Shown: one piece after another, positions 18,778 to 26,813 of the stretch
How positions within the stretch are numbered: position 1 is the stretch's first letter
Layout: each line of letters begins with the position of its first letter
From: Lineus longissimus
Lineage: Eukaryota > Nemertea > Pilidiophora > Heteronemertea > Lineidae
Direction: 5' to 3'
Assembly: GCF_910592395.1 (NCBI RefSeq)
Contig: NC_088320.1
Location: forward strand, 14,632,501-14,696,500
DNA: 64,000 nucleotides
The notes under the pieces: generated by a model
Seen by the model: only the letters and a program-made list of their open reading frames with translations
Told to the model about the DNA's origin: nothing
The model's database searches: none
Made by a program: the position numbers and the translations under genes

Positions 18778-18842
18778 GCTTACGAGCTTAGTGAGTAGCG
18801 AGTAACATGTTTATAATTTGAAGACATTATAAACATGTTACT
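18775..18842. terminator. 29-bp dispersed repeat copy 2 and strong hairpin at convergent gene ends
   Basis: 18775-18803 is the inverse copy of 11414-11442. A 17-bp perfect inverted repeat (18801-18817 and 18826-18842, 8-nt loop) overlaps the integrase stop codon. Two genes converge here, which fits a bidirectional 3'-end signal. Confidence 0.5.
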
Positions 18843-19845
18843 TCTTTCTCAACCGTGATTCAATAATATTTTCTTTATCAAGTCCTTCTTTGTGTTTAAT
18901 TGTTGACTCAATTTTAGCTTCTTTATCTGCTTTCTCAACCTCAGAAGAATCAGCTTCTTCATCAATTGTAGCTAGCACTTGCTGCAAAGCATCAAGTCTA
19001 ACTCTTTCGTCATTATTTAAGATAGCATGAACACCTTCAATATTTTTGATATTGTAAGTTCTATTGCTCCAAATCTGTTTGTAACCCTTTGTAAATATAG
19101 GTCTCTTCAATTTTTTTCTAACTAATTCTCCAATGTTAAACTTGTGTACAACGGGCATAGATTTTTCTGCATTTAATTCAACTAATTCAGTAGCATGAAG
19201 GTTAGCTTCATTTGGACTATAGTCTAAAATGCCAGAATGAGGTCTTTTATTGTATGCACTAATGTAATCTTGCAAATGATCAACCCATTTGACTGTATTT
19301 TTCTCTGTGAAATCTTTGAAGACCATTTCTTTAATAGTTCTAGATAGTCTATCAATTAAGCCTAATGCATGATGATCACCAATATCCACTGTTCCATGTC
19401 TAATGTTTAACTCTTTGAATAAATCTTGTAGTGGTTTGTTTAAAAATTCATTGCCTGAATCTGTAATAATAAGTGTAATACTTCCAGTATCATTATAAAT
19501 TTTTTCAAAGCCATTTTTCACTTCAAACTTAGTTTTATTTTTTAATGCTTCAGCATAAGCTTTTCTAGTGAAAGTATCAATAGCAAGTAAAATCCATTTA
19601 TACCCTTTATTTTGCCTTGAGTAATTACTCATGTCCAAAAGATCCATGAACCAAAGAGCATTTTCACGATAAGCAATAATGTGACCTTGGATTTTATTGG
19701 ACTGCTTTTTGTGAAGCGGATAGCTTTTCTGAGATTTTACAAATTGGTCAATGTCATCAAATTTTATACTAGGATCCTTCTTTTTCATGATTTTATAACA
19801 TTTTAAAGCAGAAGGATATTTGTAACTTGCATATGCTTCTTGCAT
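18838..19845 (-). CDS. Polinton integrase, RVE (retroviral-type) family
   Basis: Encodes 335 residues. The RNase-H-like core has acidic residues at D68 (WFMDLLDMS), D129 (LIITDSGNEF) and D165 (LGLIDRLSRT). The second and third are separated by 35 residues, the expected DDE spacing, but the third is Asp rather than Glu. WILLAIDTFTRKAYA and YNKRPHSGILDYSPNEA are typical of the family. A C-terminal SH3/chromo-like region follows (FNIGELVRKKLKRPIFTKGY and the IWSNRTY strand), then a charged tail. It cuts and joins element ends and makes the 6-bp target duplication seen here. The start follows TTTAAAATAAATG, and the stop lies in a hairpin. Confidence 0.93.
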   Translation of the reverse strand: MQEAYASYKYPSALKCYKIMKKKDPSIKFDDIDQFVKSQKSYPLHKKQSNKIQGHIIAYRENALWFMDLLDMSNYSRQNKGYKWILLAIDTFTRKAYAEALKNKTKFEVKNGFEKIYNDTGSITLIITDSGNEFLNKPLQDLFKELNIRHGTVDIGDHHALGLIDRLSRTIKEMVFKDFTEKNTVKWVDHLQDYISAYNKRPHSGILDYSPNEANLHATELVELNAEKSMPVVHKFNIGELVRKKLKRPIFTKGYKQIWSNRTYNIKNIEGVHAILNNDERVRLDALQQVLATIDEEADSSEVEKADKEAKIESTIKHKEGLDKENIIESRLRKK

Positions 19846-19872
19846 TTATTTTAAAGAATATTTATGAATTTT

Positions 19873-19892
19873 TGTTTTCAAATTTGAAAACA
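19873..19892. repeat. Perfect 20-bp palindrome with TCAAATTTGA core
   Basis: Lies in the gap between the 423-codon gene and the integrase start. It has the same 10-bp core as the palindromes at 17140, 20026 and 20060. Confidence 0.8.
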
Positions 19893-19908
19893 TCTTAAAT
19901 TCTTTTAT

Positions 19909-21180
19909 TTAGAGAATAGTTTGAACTAAAAGACCTACAAAAATTAATCCCATTGTAAAAGGTAAATGACTCGCTTCGCTGACGCTTGTTTCACTACTTG
20001 CTTCGCTCGTAGAAGTAGTTTGTTCATTCATCAAATTTGATGAATTAGTTTGTGGTTGTTCGCTCATCAAATTTGATGAGCGAGTCACTTGTCGCTTTTT
20101 TCTGACATTGATATGTGAATTGATGCCAAAAGTTGTATTTTCTGTAGCGGTCAACAGAGAGTTATTATACCCTTCAATTATACCAATATGTAATCGCATA
20201 TGACTAGGAACAAGTTGTAATCCTAATCCAACGGCAAAATCTAATCGTGAACCTGCTTTTTCTAAAGCATATGCAAGCGCTTGTTTTGAGTGAATGAGTA
20301 CGCTCGCCGACTGAAATGTTTTGATGGAATCAACTAATGTTTGACCTTGAATCGCATCTTCCACTAAAATTCCAAATTGTATCTGTGTGTCCAATGAATC
20401 AAGAATATCCTGTCGAATCATGGTTTGTGAACCTAGAATACAATAAACATAGGTTCTAATCGATTCATTGATTCTACTCATGCCCGCTTTAGTCAATCCT
20501 TGACTGTCTAAGGTGATAAAATTTGTCCAATCGTCTGAGTAAATGAACGATAAATTATCAATATAAAGTCTATGATGGTCTGCATAGACATATCCTTTTT
20601 TATCTGCATTAAATGGAAACTTACTAGGATCATTCAAATAATAGTTGCCATTGTCCATGACAATGTCTAGCGCTTGTATTTTCCCTTTGTGAAAATAGTT
20701 GAAGTCAACAGAACCAAATTCAAGTTTCAAATTTTCATAGGCTTGTTTATTGTAAGGATTTTTTGATAAATTAAAGTCAGGATTTCCTGGTAATGGAATT
20801 TTTAGCTGGTGTAATATCTTTCTGATGGTGAAGTACACGTGGAATCTAAAAATACTTTGTACTAAAGGATCAGCATGATTAATATGATTATGCCAGCTTA
20901 CACCTGAACCTGATGTTGCGCAGTATAGTGCAAATTTAAATTGGTTTTCCCAGTTATTCATACTTGCATTTTTAATATAATCTTGTACTTGAGAATAAGT
21001 GGTAAATTTTCGTGGATTCACCTTAGCAGGAAAAATATCAATTGTATTGAAATAAAAAAATTCATTTGGTGTGACATGAATTTTTTGATGAATGAAAGGA
21101 TTCTTGGTTAAAGAATTATTCTTATAAGTGACAGGATAGTTTACATTAGCATTATATTTTAAATACTTTGGAAAGTCCAT
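19909..21180 (-). CDS. Conserved Polinton protein with C-terminal membrane anchor, virion candidate
   Basis: Encodes 423 residues. It contains a block I recall from many invertebrate Polinton proteins: SGSGVSWHNHINHADPLVQS (near 90), FRFHVYFTIRKILHQL, then TLDSQGLTKAGMSRINESIR (near 225), LVPSHMRLHIGIIEGYNNS and ATENTTFGIN. Its role is not established; conservation next to capsid genes suggests a structural protein. Residues about 365-400 are Ser/Thr/Glu-rich with two SSNLM repeats. The protein ends in a hydrophobic segment (LPFTMGLIFVGLLVQTIL), probably a tail anchor. The two SSNLM repeats correspond at DNA level to palindromes at 20026-20045 and 20060-20083. The start follows AAAAATAAATG. 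Confidence 0.75.
   Translation of the reverse strand: MDFPKYLKYNANVNYPVTYKNNSLTKNPFIHQKIHVTPNEFFYFNTIDIFPAKVNPRKFTTYSQVQDYIKNASMNNWENQFKFALYCATSGSGVSWHNHINHADPLVQSIFRFHVYFTIRKILHQLKIPLPGNPDFNLSKNPYNKQAYENLKLEFGSVDFNYFHKGKIQALDIVMDNGNYYLNDPSKFPFNADKKGYVYADHHRLYIDNLSFIYSDDWTNFITLDSQGLTKAGMSRINESIRTYVYCILGSQTMIRQDILDSLDTQIQFGILVEDAIQGQTLVDSIKTFQSASVLIHSKQALAYALEKAGSRLDFAVGLGLQLVPSHMRLHIGIIEGYNNSLLTATENTTFGINSHINVRKKRQVTRSSNLMSEQPQTNSSNLMNEQTTSTSEASSETSVSEASHLPFTMGLIFVGLLVQTIL
20026..20083. repeat. Two coding palindromes with TCAAATTTGA core
   Basis: Perfect palindromes of 20 bp (20026-20045) and 24 bp (20060-20083) lie within the Ser-rich tail of the 423-codon gene. They encode the repeated SSNLM motif and share the core of the intergenic palindromes. 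Confidence 0.8.
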
Positions 21181-21255
21181 TTATTTTTATTTTTATTTTT
21201 TTTTAATCAGGGCTACCAATTTGGTATACCTGCGAGCGTAGCGAGTAGGCCTTGT

Positions 21256-24200
21256 TTATTTTTTAAATCCAAGAGCTAAAGTACTTATTCCATCTTCCAA
21301 TATTGTACCTTTATCATCATTCGCATTCAACGCACATTTAGTCACTTGTTCAGTGTAAATTTGATGATGTCTTGACCTAAACACATTCATCCTTTTTTCG
21401 ATTGGAATTTTTTCCAAGAGCACAGACTTGTAATCTTCAATAGTGATGTCATTTTTGACTACGTTCTTCTTGACACCTTTACATTTCTTAACCTCTTCAT
21501 CTTTATCAGTTGTATAGGCATATAATTTAGAACGTAAAGCGATGAACTCAGTGATGACATGACCAGCTTCTTCGTCTTTAAATTTTCCAATGACTTTCTT
21601 GTTTGTTTCATCAAACAATGGAGTGTCTTTTGGAAAATTTGAAAAGTCAAATAATTCAGCATCTTTCTGCATGTCTTTGAGGATATCATCAGTTTGAATG
21701 TGATAGACTAATGAGTCAGTATCAGTGTACAACAGTTGTGCTTTGTCGCAGGAGTACTTTTTCATCATATGATTATAATGGAAATCATACATGTGTATTT
21801 TTGACAGGTCTAGAATCGCTTGACCCATAAATATTGGTTTATTGAGACAAACTTCTACTTTTTGAGATTCAACCATGACAAGATCTTCACTGAAAATTTT
21901 GTGATCTTTATAGTTGTTCGAATTGACTAATTTTCGAAGCTGAGGGACATTTGTAGCCAATTTTATATTTTTTCTATATCTGACTGATTCCATTGTCTTT
22001 CCAAAGCATGAATTGTTCATTAATTTGAAGAAGTCCTTTTCAAAGTCATTTTTCGCTTTGGCTCGTTGACTTGTGTTCAAGTCAATGTACTCTTTCAAAA
22101 AGTATGATTCTGTGTAGGAAATTCCTCTATGAATCTTAGTCAATTTTAAACCTTGACTCAAATAGAACTTCAAAGCCTTGTGATGCACAATATATTTTTT
22201 CTTGTCTTGTAAATTTGGGATCAACTTATCATTCAAATGTCCAGGGGCAAGTGGATAGGCATTATGTAGGTCATGTAATTCTTGAGGATATTCTAAGTCC
22301 ACTTCTAAAGTACATGGAATGCTTTGCCACTTTAATAATTCTGATTGAGTCATCCATTTAAAATTAGAATGTGGTAATTTTTCACTCATGGATAATCCAT
22401 ACAAATTATTCGCATCGAGATAAGAAATATAACTTGTAGGTTGACCCTTGTCAAAATCTTTCAAATAGGGATTATTTGCTTTTGCATATCTGTGACTTGC
22501 TCGACAGATTCCTCCTCGAATGCCACATTCAAAGAAGTTGTAATGGTCTACATCTGTTAAAAGTTCAATTTTAACGTCAGTCTTTTTCAACATGGCTTGC
22601 CAAGACAATCCTGAGGCCGAATAAGCCCAGACTGGATCTAAATTATAAATCTCCATGCATGTCTGTCTGAAATTTTCCATAATATCAGCTAGTAGAAGAA
22701 CATCAGTTCTCAAATAAATTTCATGGTAATCTCTAAATGTTTTGCATCCAAATTTTTCCCATACATTCTTTGCATGAGAATAGTCTTCTTGTGAAATTTT
22801 TGTAGCATTAAACTCTGAGTCAAATGCTTCAATGGGAGGTAATTGTTGACTCTGAAATTTTTCATAAGAATCTACCCATTCATAAGGATAGACTCCTTTT
22901 CTTGTCACAAGGTCAAAGGCATCGCCTTTGAAAAATTTTGACAGATTCTTTTTCTCTGTGTTAGGTAAATTATTTGCAAGATTTGCTAGAGATGACTGCA
23001 TGAGTCTATATGAGTCAAGAAATCTGATCGATAGAGTCTTATGCTCGTCAACCTGTAACGTCTTGCTGAATGAAATATAGTTTTCACTATTTTTCGCGAT
23101 GACATTCAGTCTACCTTTCAAATTTTTCACAAACAGATGAGCATCATAACCTGAAAGATTATGAAAATAAACAGGTATGAAATCAGGTGCTTGTAATTGA
23201 AGGTTACAATTATTACAGGCTGCTCCTCTGTATTTTCCATTAAAATGGTTGTGATCACGAACTTTATAATTTTTTTCTGTAAATTCCTTGTCACAGACAT
23301 AACATTTTTCAGCTGTCTTGTGCTTAACCTGTTGTACTTGTGTTAAGGCTAACATAGCTTTAGGTTTACTAAAATGCTTGTCATGAATGTTATAGACAGC
23401 TTTTTCAATCTCTTCACAGAATCTTTCTCCGATATTTTCATTGGGATCGTTGACACTATATTCTACTAAGAGATTTTCAGCCTTGATTTGATTCTTGTCA
23501 AAACAAGTATAGAAGCTGAATGAGTTAGGAATATGTTCTTGAATTTGAACAGTCTTTTCACCTAATTGTTTGTCGATAGTCTTCAAAGATGATTCAAAAT
23601 CAGCGACGATAAAGACAGGATGTTTTTGTTCCAATTTTTTATGTTTAAATTCCAGGATTTTTTCATGATCCTTAGGCATGCTAACTCTGACACATTCAAA
23701 CTGCTTACAGTTCTCAAAATGTTGATTGTATCTTCTTTCACATTCCTCTTTCGCTGGAGCTGAAGTAATTTTCATACATCTGAAGCATACTTTTACTGCT
23801 CCTTTATGTTTAGAATGATCTTTAGAAACCAGCCTAGAAAAGTTCTTGATCCAAGCATAGTGATAATTTGCATTATCTTTGACATTTTCAACCTTTTCAC
23901 CTTCTGGAAAATCGTTCTCATCTTTGTAGTGCAGAAGATTAATATACTTGTCTTCTGCTAGAATTCTCTCAGATATTCTAACTGGGGAAATTGGGTAAAC
24001 TGTAGTTTCATTTCCAAAGCATACTTTCTGTGTAGGGATAAATGTAAATACATTGACTGCTAAGTCAGGATTATTCTTCTCAAATTTCTCAATATCCTTG
24101 ATTTTGACTGGATATTCTAAATCTTTGAACATGTGGTCAAATTCAGATTTGTTGTAATTTGACACTCGCTCTGTGTTCTTTGGAATATTTAATAATGCGG

Positions 24201-25302
24201 CTTCAACAGAATATCTGAAGCATTTTTGATCAGAATTTTGTACATTAATCACTGCTTTTTTATTTTGAATCTTATCTGGTAAAGGAATATAGCTTGATCC
24301 TGAAAGTGGCGTATATTTGATTGTGTGTAATTCAATCTTGATGACTTCTAAAAATTTCCAACCAGAACCTTCCTGAACTAAATTTTCCAGTTCATTAAGG
24401 AAGTCTTCGATGAGAGTGTCATAATTAAGTTCTTGACCCACATAAATGATGTGTCTAGAACGAAGTTGAAACTCTTTAACGTCATTCTTCCTTTGCATTA
24501 GAATATGTAGAATGATTGAAATTTTTAATCCTTCTTTATTTTCCTCATTAATTTTATCTTGCAAAACTGACTTAATTTTATTGAGATAGTTTTCAATGTC
24601 AATATGAGGCAAACCTTCCATTTGAAAATGATTAACATATCCTCTGAAAGCGGAGTCGAATGTTTTGAACTCTCTTAACTCCACATGTTTTTCAATCAAC
24701 TCCTGGATGACTCTCTTTGTCATGGAACTTTTAACATTGATGTCAAGTTCCTTCGCTTGTTTGAAAAGATCTGATTTCAATAGTCTTTTCACTGGTTCTT
24801 TGGTCAAGAGTTCTTTCAATTTCTCAATATTGAGATTCTGAAAATTTTTATGACCAAGAGCCTTGACTTTTTCTAAAAGAGGTTTTCTAATAGAAATTTT
24901 TGGCTTTACAGGTTTAGGTTTAATGTCAATCAAATTTTCCTGTGAAATTTTGTCCTCTAAAATTGTATCCAGCTGCCCTTTTTTGAATTTTCTAGGATTT
25001 ATACCTAGTCGTTGAGCTAGAACTCTTTTTTCAAGTTGTGACAAGTCAGAAACTGGCTTGTCAATTTTCACTTCGATGTCGTTGAAACTATTCGGAATTT
25101 GTTGAAGTCCTTCAAGTAACTTTTCTCTACTAAGACTTCCATAATTCTTCACCTTGTTTCTGTAGGCGAGAATTTTTAATTCGTCAGTCGACAATCCCTC
25201 AGCTGGAAAAGCCAGGCCTGTTGGAACATTTGTACTCGTATTTGACGATGTAGACATGTCTTTATTTATAGAAAAATATTTTTTATTTTTCGTTCTCTCC
25301 AT
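21256..25302 (-). CDS. Protein-primed family B DNA polymerase (Polinton POLB)
   Basis: Encodes 1348 residues. The N-terminal 200 residues contain three or four SAP-like helical repeats (ELKILAYRNKVKNYGSLSRE near 41-60; EKRVLAQRLGINPRKFKKGQ near 91-110; a third near 143-167). KCFRYSVEAALL (360-371) is a block I know from Maverick polymerases. Exo I is D568-F-E570, Exo II YFHNLSGYDAHLF (712-724) and Exo III YLRTD (863-867). Between Exo I and II sits an endonuclease-VII-like zinc motif (C667, C670, RDHNHFNGKYRG, C696, C699). Polymerase motifs are A at D963 (YLDANNLYG), B at NNSCFGK (1096-1102), C at YTDTDS (1192-1197), and KLY (1259-1261). All catalytic acids are present. The first ATG follows ATAATATAAATG; Met16 is an alternative start. 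It would replicate the element with a protein primer. Confidence 0.95.
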   Translation of the reverse strand: MERTKNKKYFSINKDMSTSSNTSTNVPTGLAFPAEGLSTDELKILAYRNKVKNYGSLSREKLLEGLQQIPNSFNDIEVKIDKPVSDLSQLEKRVLAQRLGINPRKFKKGQLDTILEDKISQENLIDIKPKPVKPKISIRKPLLEKVKALGHKNFQNLNIEKLKELLTKEPVKRLLKSDLFKQAKELDINVKSSMTKRVIQELIEKHVELREFKTFDSAFRGYVNHFQMEGLPHIDIENYLNKIKSVLQDKINEENKEGLKISIILHILMQRKNDVKEFQLRSRHIIYVGQELNYDTLIEDFLNELENLVQEGSGWKFLEVIKIELHTIKYTPLSGSSYIPLPDKIQNKKAVINVQNSDQKCFRYSVEAALLNIPKNTERVSNYNKSEFDHMFKDLEYPVKIKDIEKFEKNNPDLAVNVFTFIPTQKVCFGNETTVYPISPVRISERILAEDKYINLLHYKDENDFPEGEKVENVKDNANYHYAWIKNFSRLVSKDHSKHKGAVKVCFRCMKITSAPAKEECERRYNQHFENCKQFECVRVSMPKDHEKILEFKHKKLEQKHPVFIVADFESSLKTIDKQLGEKTVQIQEHIPNSFSFYTCFDKNQIKAENLLVEYSVNDPNENIGERFCEEIEKAVYNIHDKHFSKPKAMLALTQVQQVKHKTAEKCYVCDKEFTEKNYKVRDHNHFNGKYRGAACNNCNLQLQAPDFIPVYFHNLSGYDAHLFVKNLKGRLNVIAKNSENYISFSKTLQVDEHKTLSIRFLDSYRLMQSSLANLANNLPNTEKKNLSKFFKGDAFDLVTRKGVYPYEWVDSYEKFQSQQLPPIEAFDSEFNATKISQEDYSHAKNVWEKFGCKTFRDYHEIYLRTDVLLLADIMENFRQTCMEIYNLDPVWAYSASGLSWQAMLKKTDVKIELLTDVDHYNFFECGIRGGICRASHRYAKANNPYLKDFDKGQPTSYISYLDANNLYGLSMSEKLPHSNFKWMTQSELLKWQSIPCTLEVDLEYPQELHDLHNAYPLAPGHLNDKLIPNLQDKKKYIVHHKALKFYLSQGLKLTKIHRGISYTESYFLKEYIDLNTSQRAKAKNDFEKDFFKLMNNSCFGKTMESVRYRKNIKLATNVPQLRKLVNSNNYKDHKIFSEDLVMVESQKVEVCLNKPIFMGQAILDLSKIHMYDFHYNHMMKKYSCDKAQLLYTDTDSLVYHIQTDDILKDMQKDAELFDFSNFPKDTPLFDETNKKVIGKFKDEEAGHVITEFIALRSKLYAYTTDKDEEVKKCKGVKKNVVKNDITIEDYKSVLLEKIPIEKRMNVFRSRHHQIYTEQVTKCALNANDDKGTILEDGISTLALGFKK

Positions 25303-25646
25303 TTATATTATGAAAAAGTTTGTTATTAGATATAAGCATGGGGGGATTCCCCTTTTTTTAGTTTCAGTTTCAATAAGTCATTTTATAATCAAGTTTTTGA
25401 TTATAAGATTCCAAATAGAGACATGTATACATAGTCAAATACAAATAAAAACTATATCACAAAAGTAAAGGCTCTTGGTCACTTTTCAATTTTCCCAAGA
25501 TAGAGAAATTGAAAGAACTCTAGTGAAATTTAAAATTCTAGTTCATCCTCACTTGAGCGAAAATCTAGAACTTAGGGCTCACCACGCCCATGAGAATTTG
25601 TGAAAATCATCATGAGGTGGTCATATTTATTATAGGAAAAGTTTTT
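25303..25646. other. Gap between polymerase and HNH genes, with a possible small membrane ORF
   Basis: AT-rich. A plus-strand ORF of 52 codons (25310-25468) starts MKKFVIRYKHGGIPLFLVSV and has one hydrophobic stretch. It could be a small membrane protein but has only a weak start signal, so I leave it uncalled. The remainder (25469-25646) shows no gene; short inverted matches around CTAGTTC/GATCTAGAAC lie near 25545-25575. Confidence 0.35.
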
Positions 25647-26171
25647 TTAAAATTCATCTTCTAAAAATTCTGATGCTAGTGATACATTTTGATAGTATAG
25701 TTCATAGTCAATTTTCTTTCCCTTTGTCCTGTTTTCTTCTTTTGAAACATGTCTCAAGTTACGCCAGTTCCAGCATAGCATAAGTTCTTCTTCAACAGTA
25801 TGGTCAAAATGTGACTTAGGTAAAATGTGATCAATATGCCAATAATCACCATAGTTTTCCCATGTCATATTTTCATCAAATTGATATTCAATCCACTTGT
25901 ACAGACCATCTAGAAGACAACCAATAACATCTTCAAGTTTAGATTTTTCCTGTTTTTCATGAAGACATTTGGATAATATTGATGAAAGATAACTTGATTT
26001 TTTAAAAGATTCGTCGGTTGACCTTTTGTCAGTGTTATAGTTTGTGTCATATTTGTTTGTACATGGTTTACATTTATAACTTCTACCATATTTACATTTT
26101 TTATCTTTTTTAAAATCATTCAGTAATTTCTCTTGAGAACAATTTTTACACTCTCTAACAAGGGACTCCAT
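25647..26171 (-). CDS. HNH endonuclease with N-terminal zinc motif (Polinton accessory)
   Basis: Encodes 174 residues. The N-terminus has a four-Cys zinc motif (C8, C11, C34, C37). The C-terminal half has the HNH signature WENYGDYWHIDHILPKSHFD (104-123), then WNWRNLRHVSKEENRTKGKK (134-153) with conserved Asn, Glu and Lys. This layout is that of HNH nucleases found free-standing in phages and large DNA viruses, often with homing behaviour. It lies just inside the right terminal repeat, opposite the 93-codon gene at the other end. Its ATG follows TTTTCTTGTAAATG, nearly the same upstream sequence as the OB-like gene in the terminal repeat. All likely catalytic residues are present. Role in this element is unknown (resolution, host-DNA cutting or homing). 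Confidence 0.82.
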   Translation of the reverse strand: MESLVRECKNCSQEKLLNDFKKDKKCKYGRSYKCKPCTNKYDTNYNTDKRSTDESFKKSSYLSSILSKCLHEKQEKSKLEDVIGCLLDGLYKWIEYQFDENMTWENYGDYWHIDHILPKSHFDHTVEEELMLCWNWRNLRHVSKEENRTKGKKIDYELYYQNVSLASEFLEDEF

Positions 26172-26192
26172 TTACAAGAAAATAATTTGTAT

Positions 26193-26813
26193 TAAATATA
26201 AGATGAGTATAAAATTATTCCAAGAGATTAAATCCATAAAACTTTTTACCTTGTTTTGTTTCCTTGACTCCTGTGAATCTTATATAATTGTGATCACGAT
26301 TTATTTTTTGTTTGATGACACTCGTCGCCCACACGGTGACTTCTTTCGATTCTGAGTCAACAAGTTCAAGGATGGTTGATTCGCCTATCTTTGTACTTAT
26401 ATTTCTGAATGAGTTAATTCTATACCATGTGTTCACTGGAAGATCTTTAAATTTTAAATAATCTGTTGACTCTGTGACTCTTGATCCAAGTTCTTCGTTT
26501 GACGGAAAGTTCATTTTATTTACAAGAAAATAATTTTAGTTAAATAGACGTTTTGAAATTTTTGAAAATTTTGAAATTTTTAAAATTTTTGAAAATTTAG
26601 AAATTTTTTGAAATTTTTGAAAATTTTGAAAATTTGAAATTTTTTGAAATTTTGGATGATTTGGATGATTTAGTGACTTGACTGAAGTTTGACTGGAAAC
26701 TATTTAGACTAGGATTTGACTGAGATAAGTTTTGAAACGTGTTGACTGGGATTTGACTTGGAGATTTTGACTGGGATTTGACTCTGAGTTAGAATACCCA
26801 TTATTACACTACT
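26193..26813 (-). repeat. Polinton right terminal inverted repeat
   Basis: About 621 bp, inverse of 10409-11044, ending CCCATTATTACACTACT at the target duplication. It contains the mirror AGTCAA array (TTGACT motifs, 26678-26783), the AT-rich array (about 26540-26655) and the second OB-like gene. Confidence 0.93.
26215..26514 (-). CDS. OB-fold-like small protein encoded in the right terminal repeat
   Basis: Encodes 99 residues, identical to the product of 10723-11022 except for three substitutions. Both copies are open, so the element carries two functional-looking genes pointing inward from its ends. Start context (CTTGTAAATAAAATG) is identical. Maintenance of both copies may simply reflect terminal-repeat homogenisation during protein-primed replication. 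Confidence 0.75.
   Translation of the reverse strand: MNFPSNEELGSRVTESTDYLKFKDLPVNTWYRINSFRNISTKIGESTILELVDSESKEVTVWATSVIKQKINRDHNYIRFTGVKETKQGKKFYGFNLLE

Larger units (their letters stand above)
10409..26813. mobile_element. Complete Maverick/Polinton element
   Basis: A 16,405-bp element bounded by inverted termini starting AGTAGTGTAATAATGGGTAT and a perfect 6-bp target duplication. It encodes the Polinton set: protein-primed DNA polymerase B, RVE integrase, packaging ATPase, double-jelly-roll major capsid and penton proteins, plus accessory ORFs. Base composition is clearly more AT-rich than the surrounding DNA. All large ORFs are open and the two termini are nearly identical, so the insertion looks recent. 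Most genes run on the minus strand from the polymerase (right) towards the penton gene (left). Small plus-strand genes lie at 10723, 11066, 15360 and 18493. I found no adenovirus-like maturation protease. Whether the element forms particles cannot be told from sequence. Confidence 0.96.

Noticed and set aside
25310-25468. 52-codon plus-strand ORF between polymerase and HNH genes
   Set aside because: Too short, composition-driven and without a good start signal; mentioned but not called.
10409-26813. Possible CRISPR-like or tRNA features among the Polinton hairpins and repeats
   Set aside because: Repeats lack regular spacing with unique spacers, and none of the hairpins has a tRNA-like cloverleaf or internal promoter boxes.
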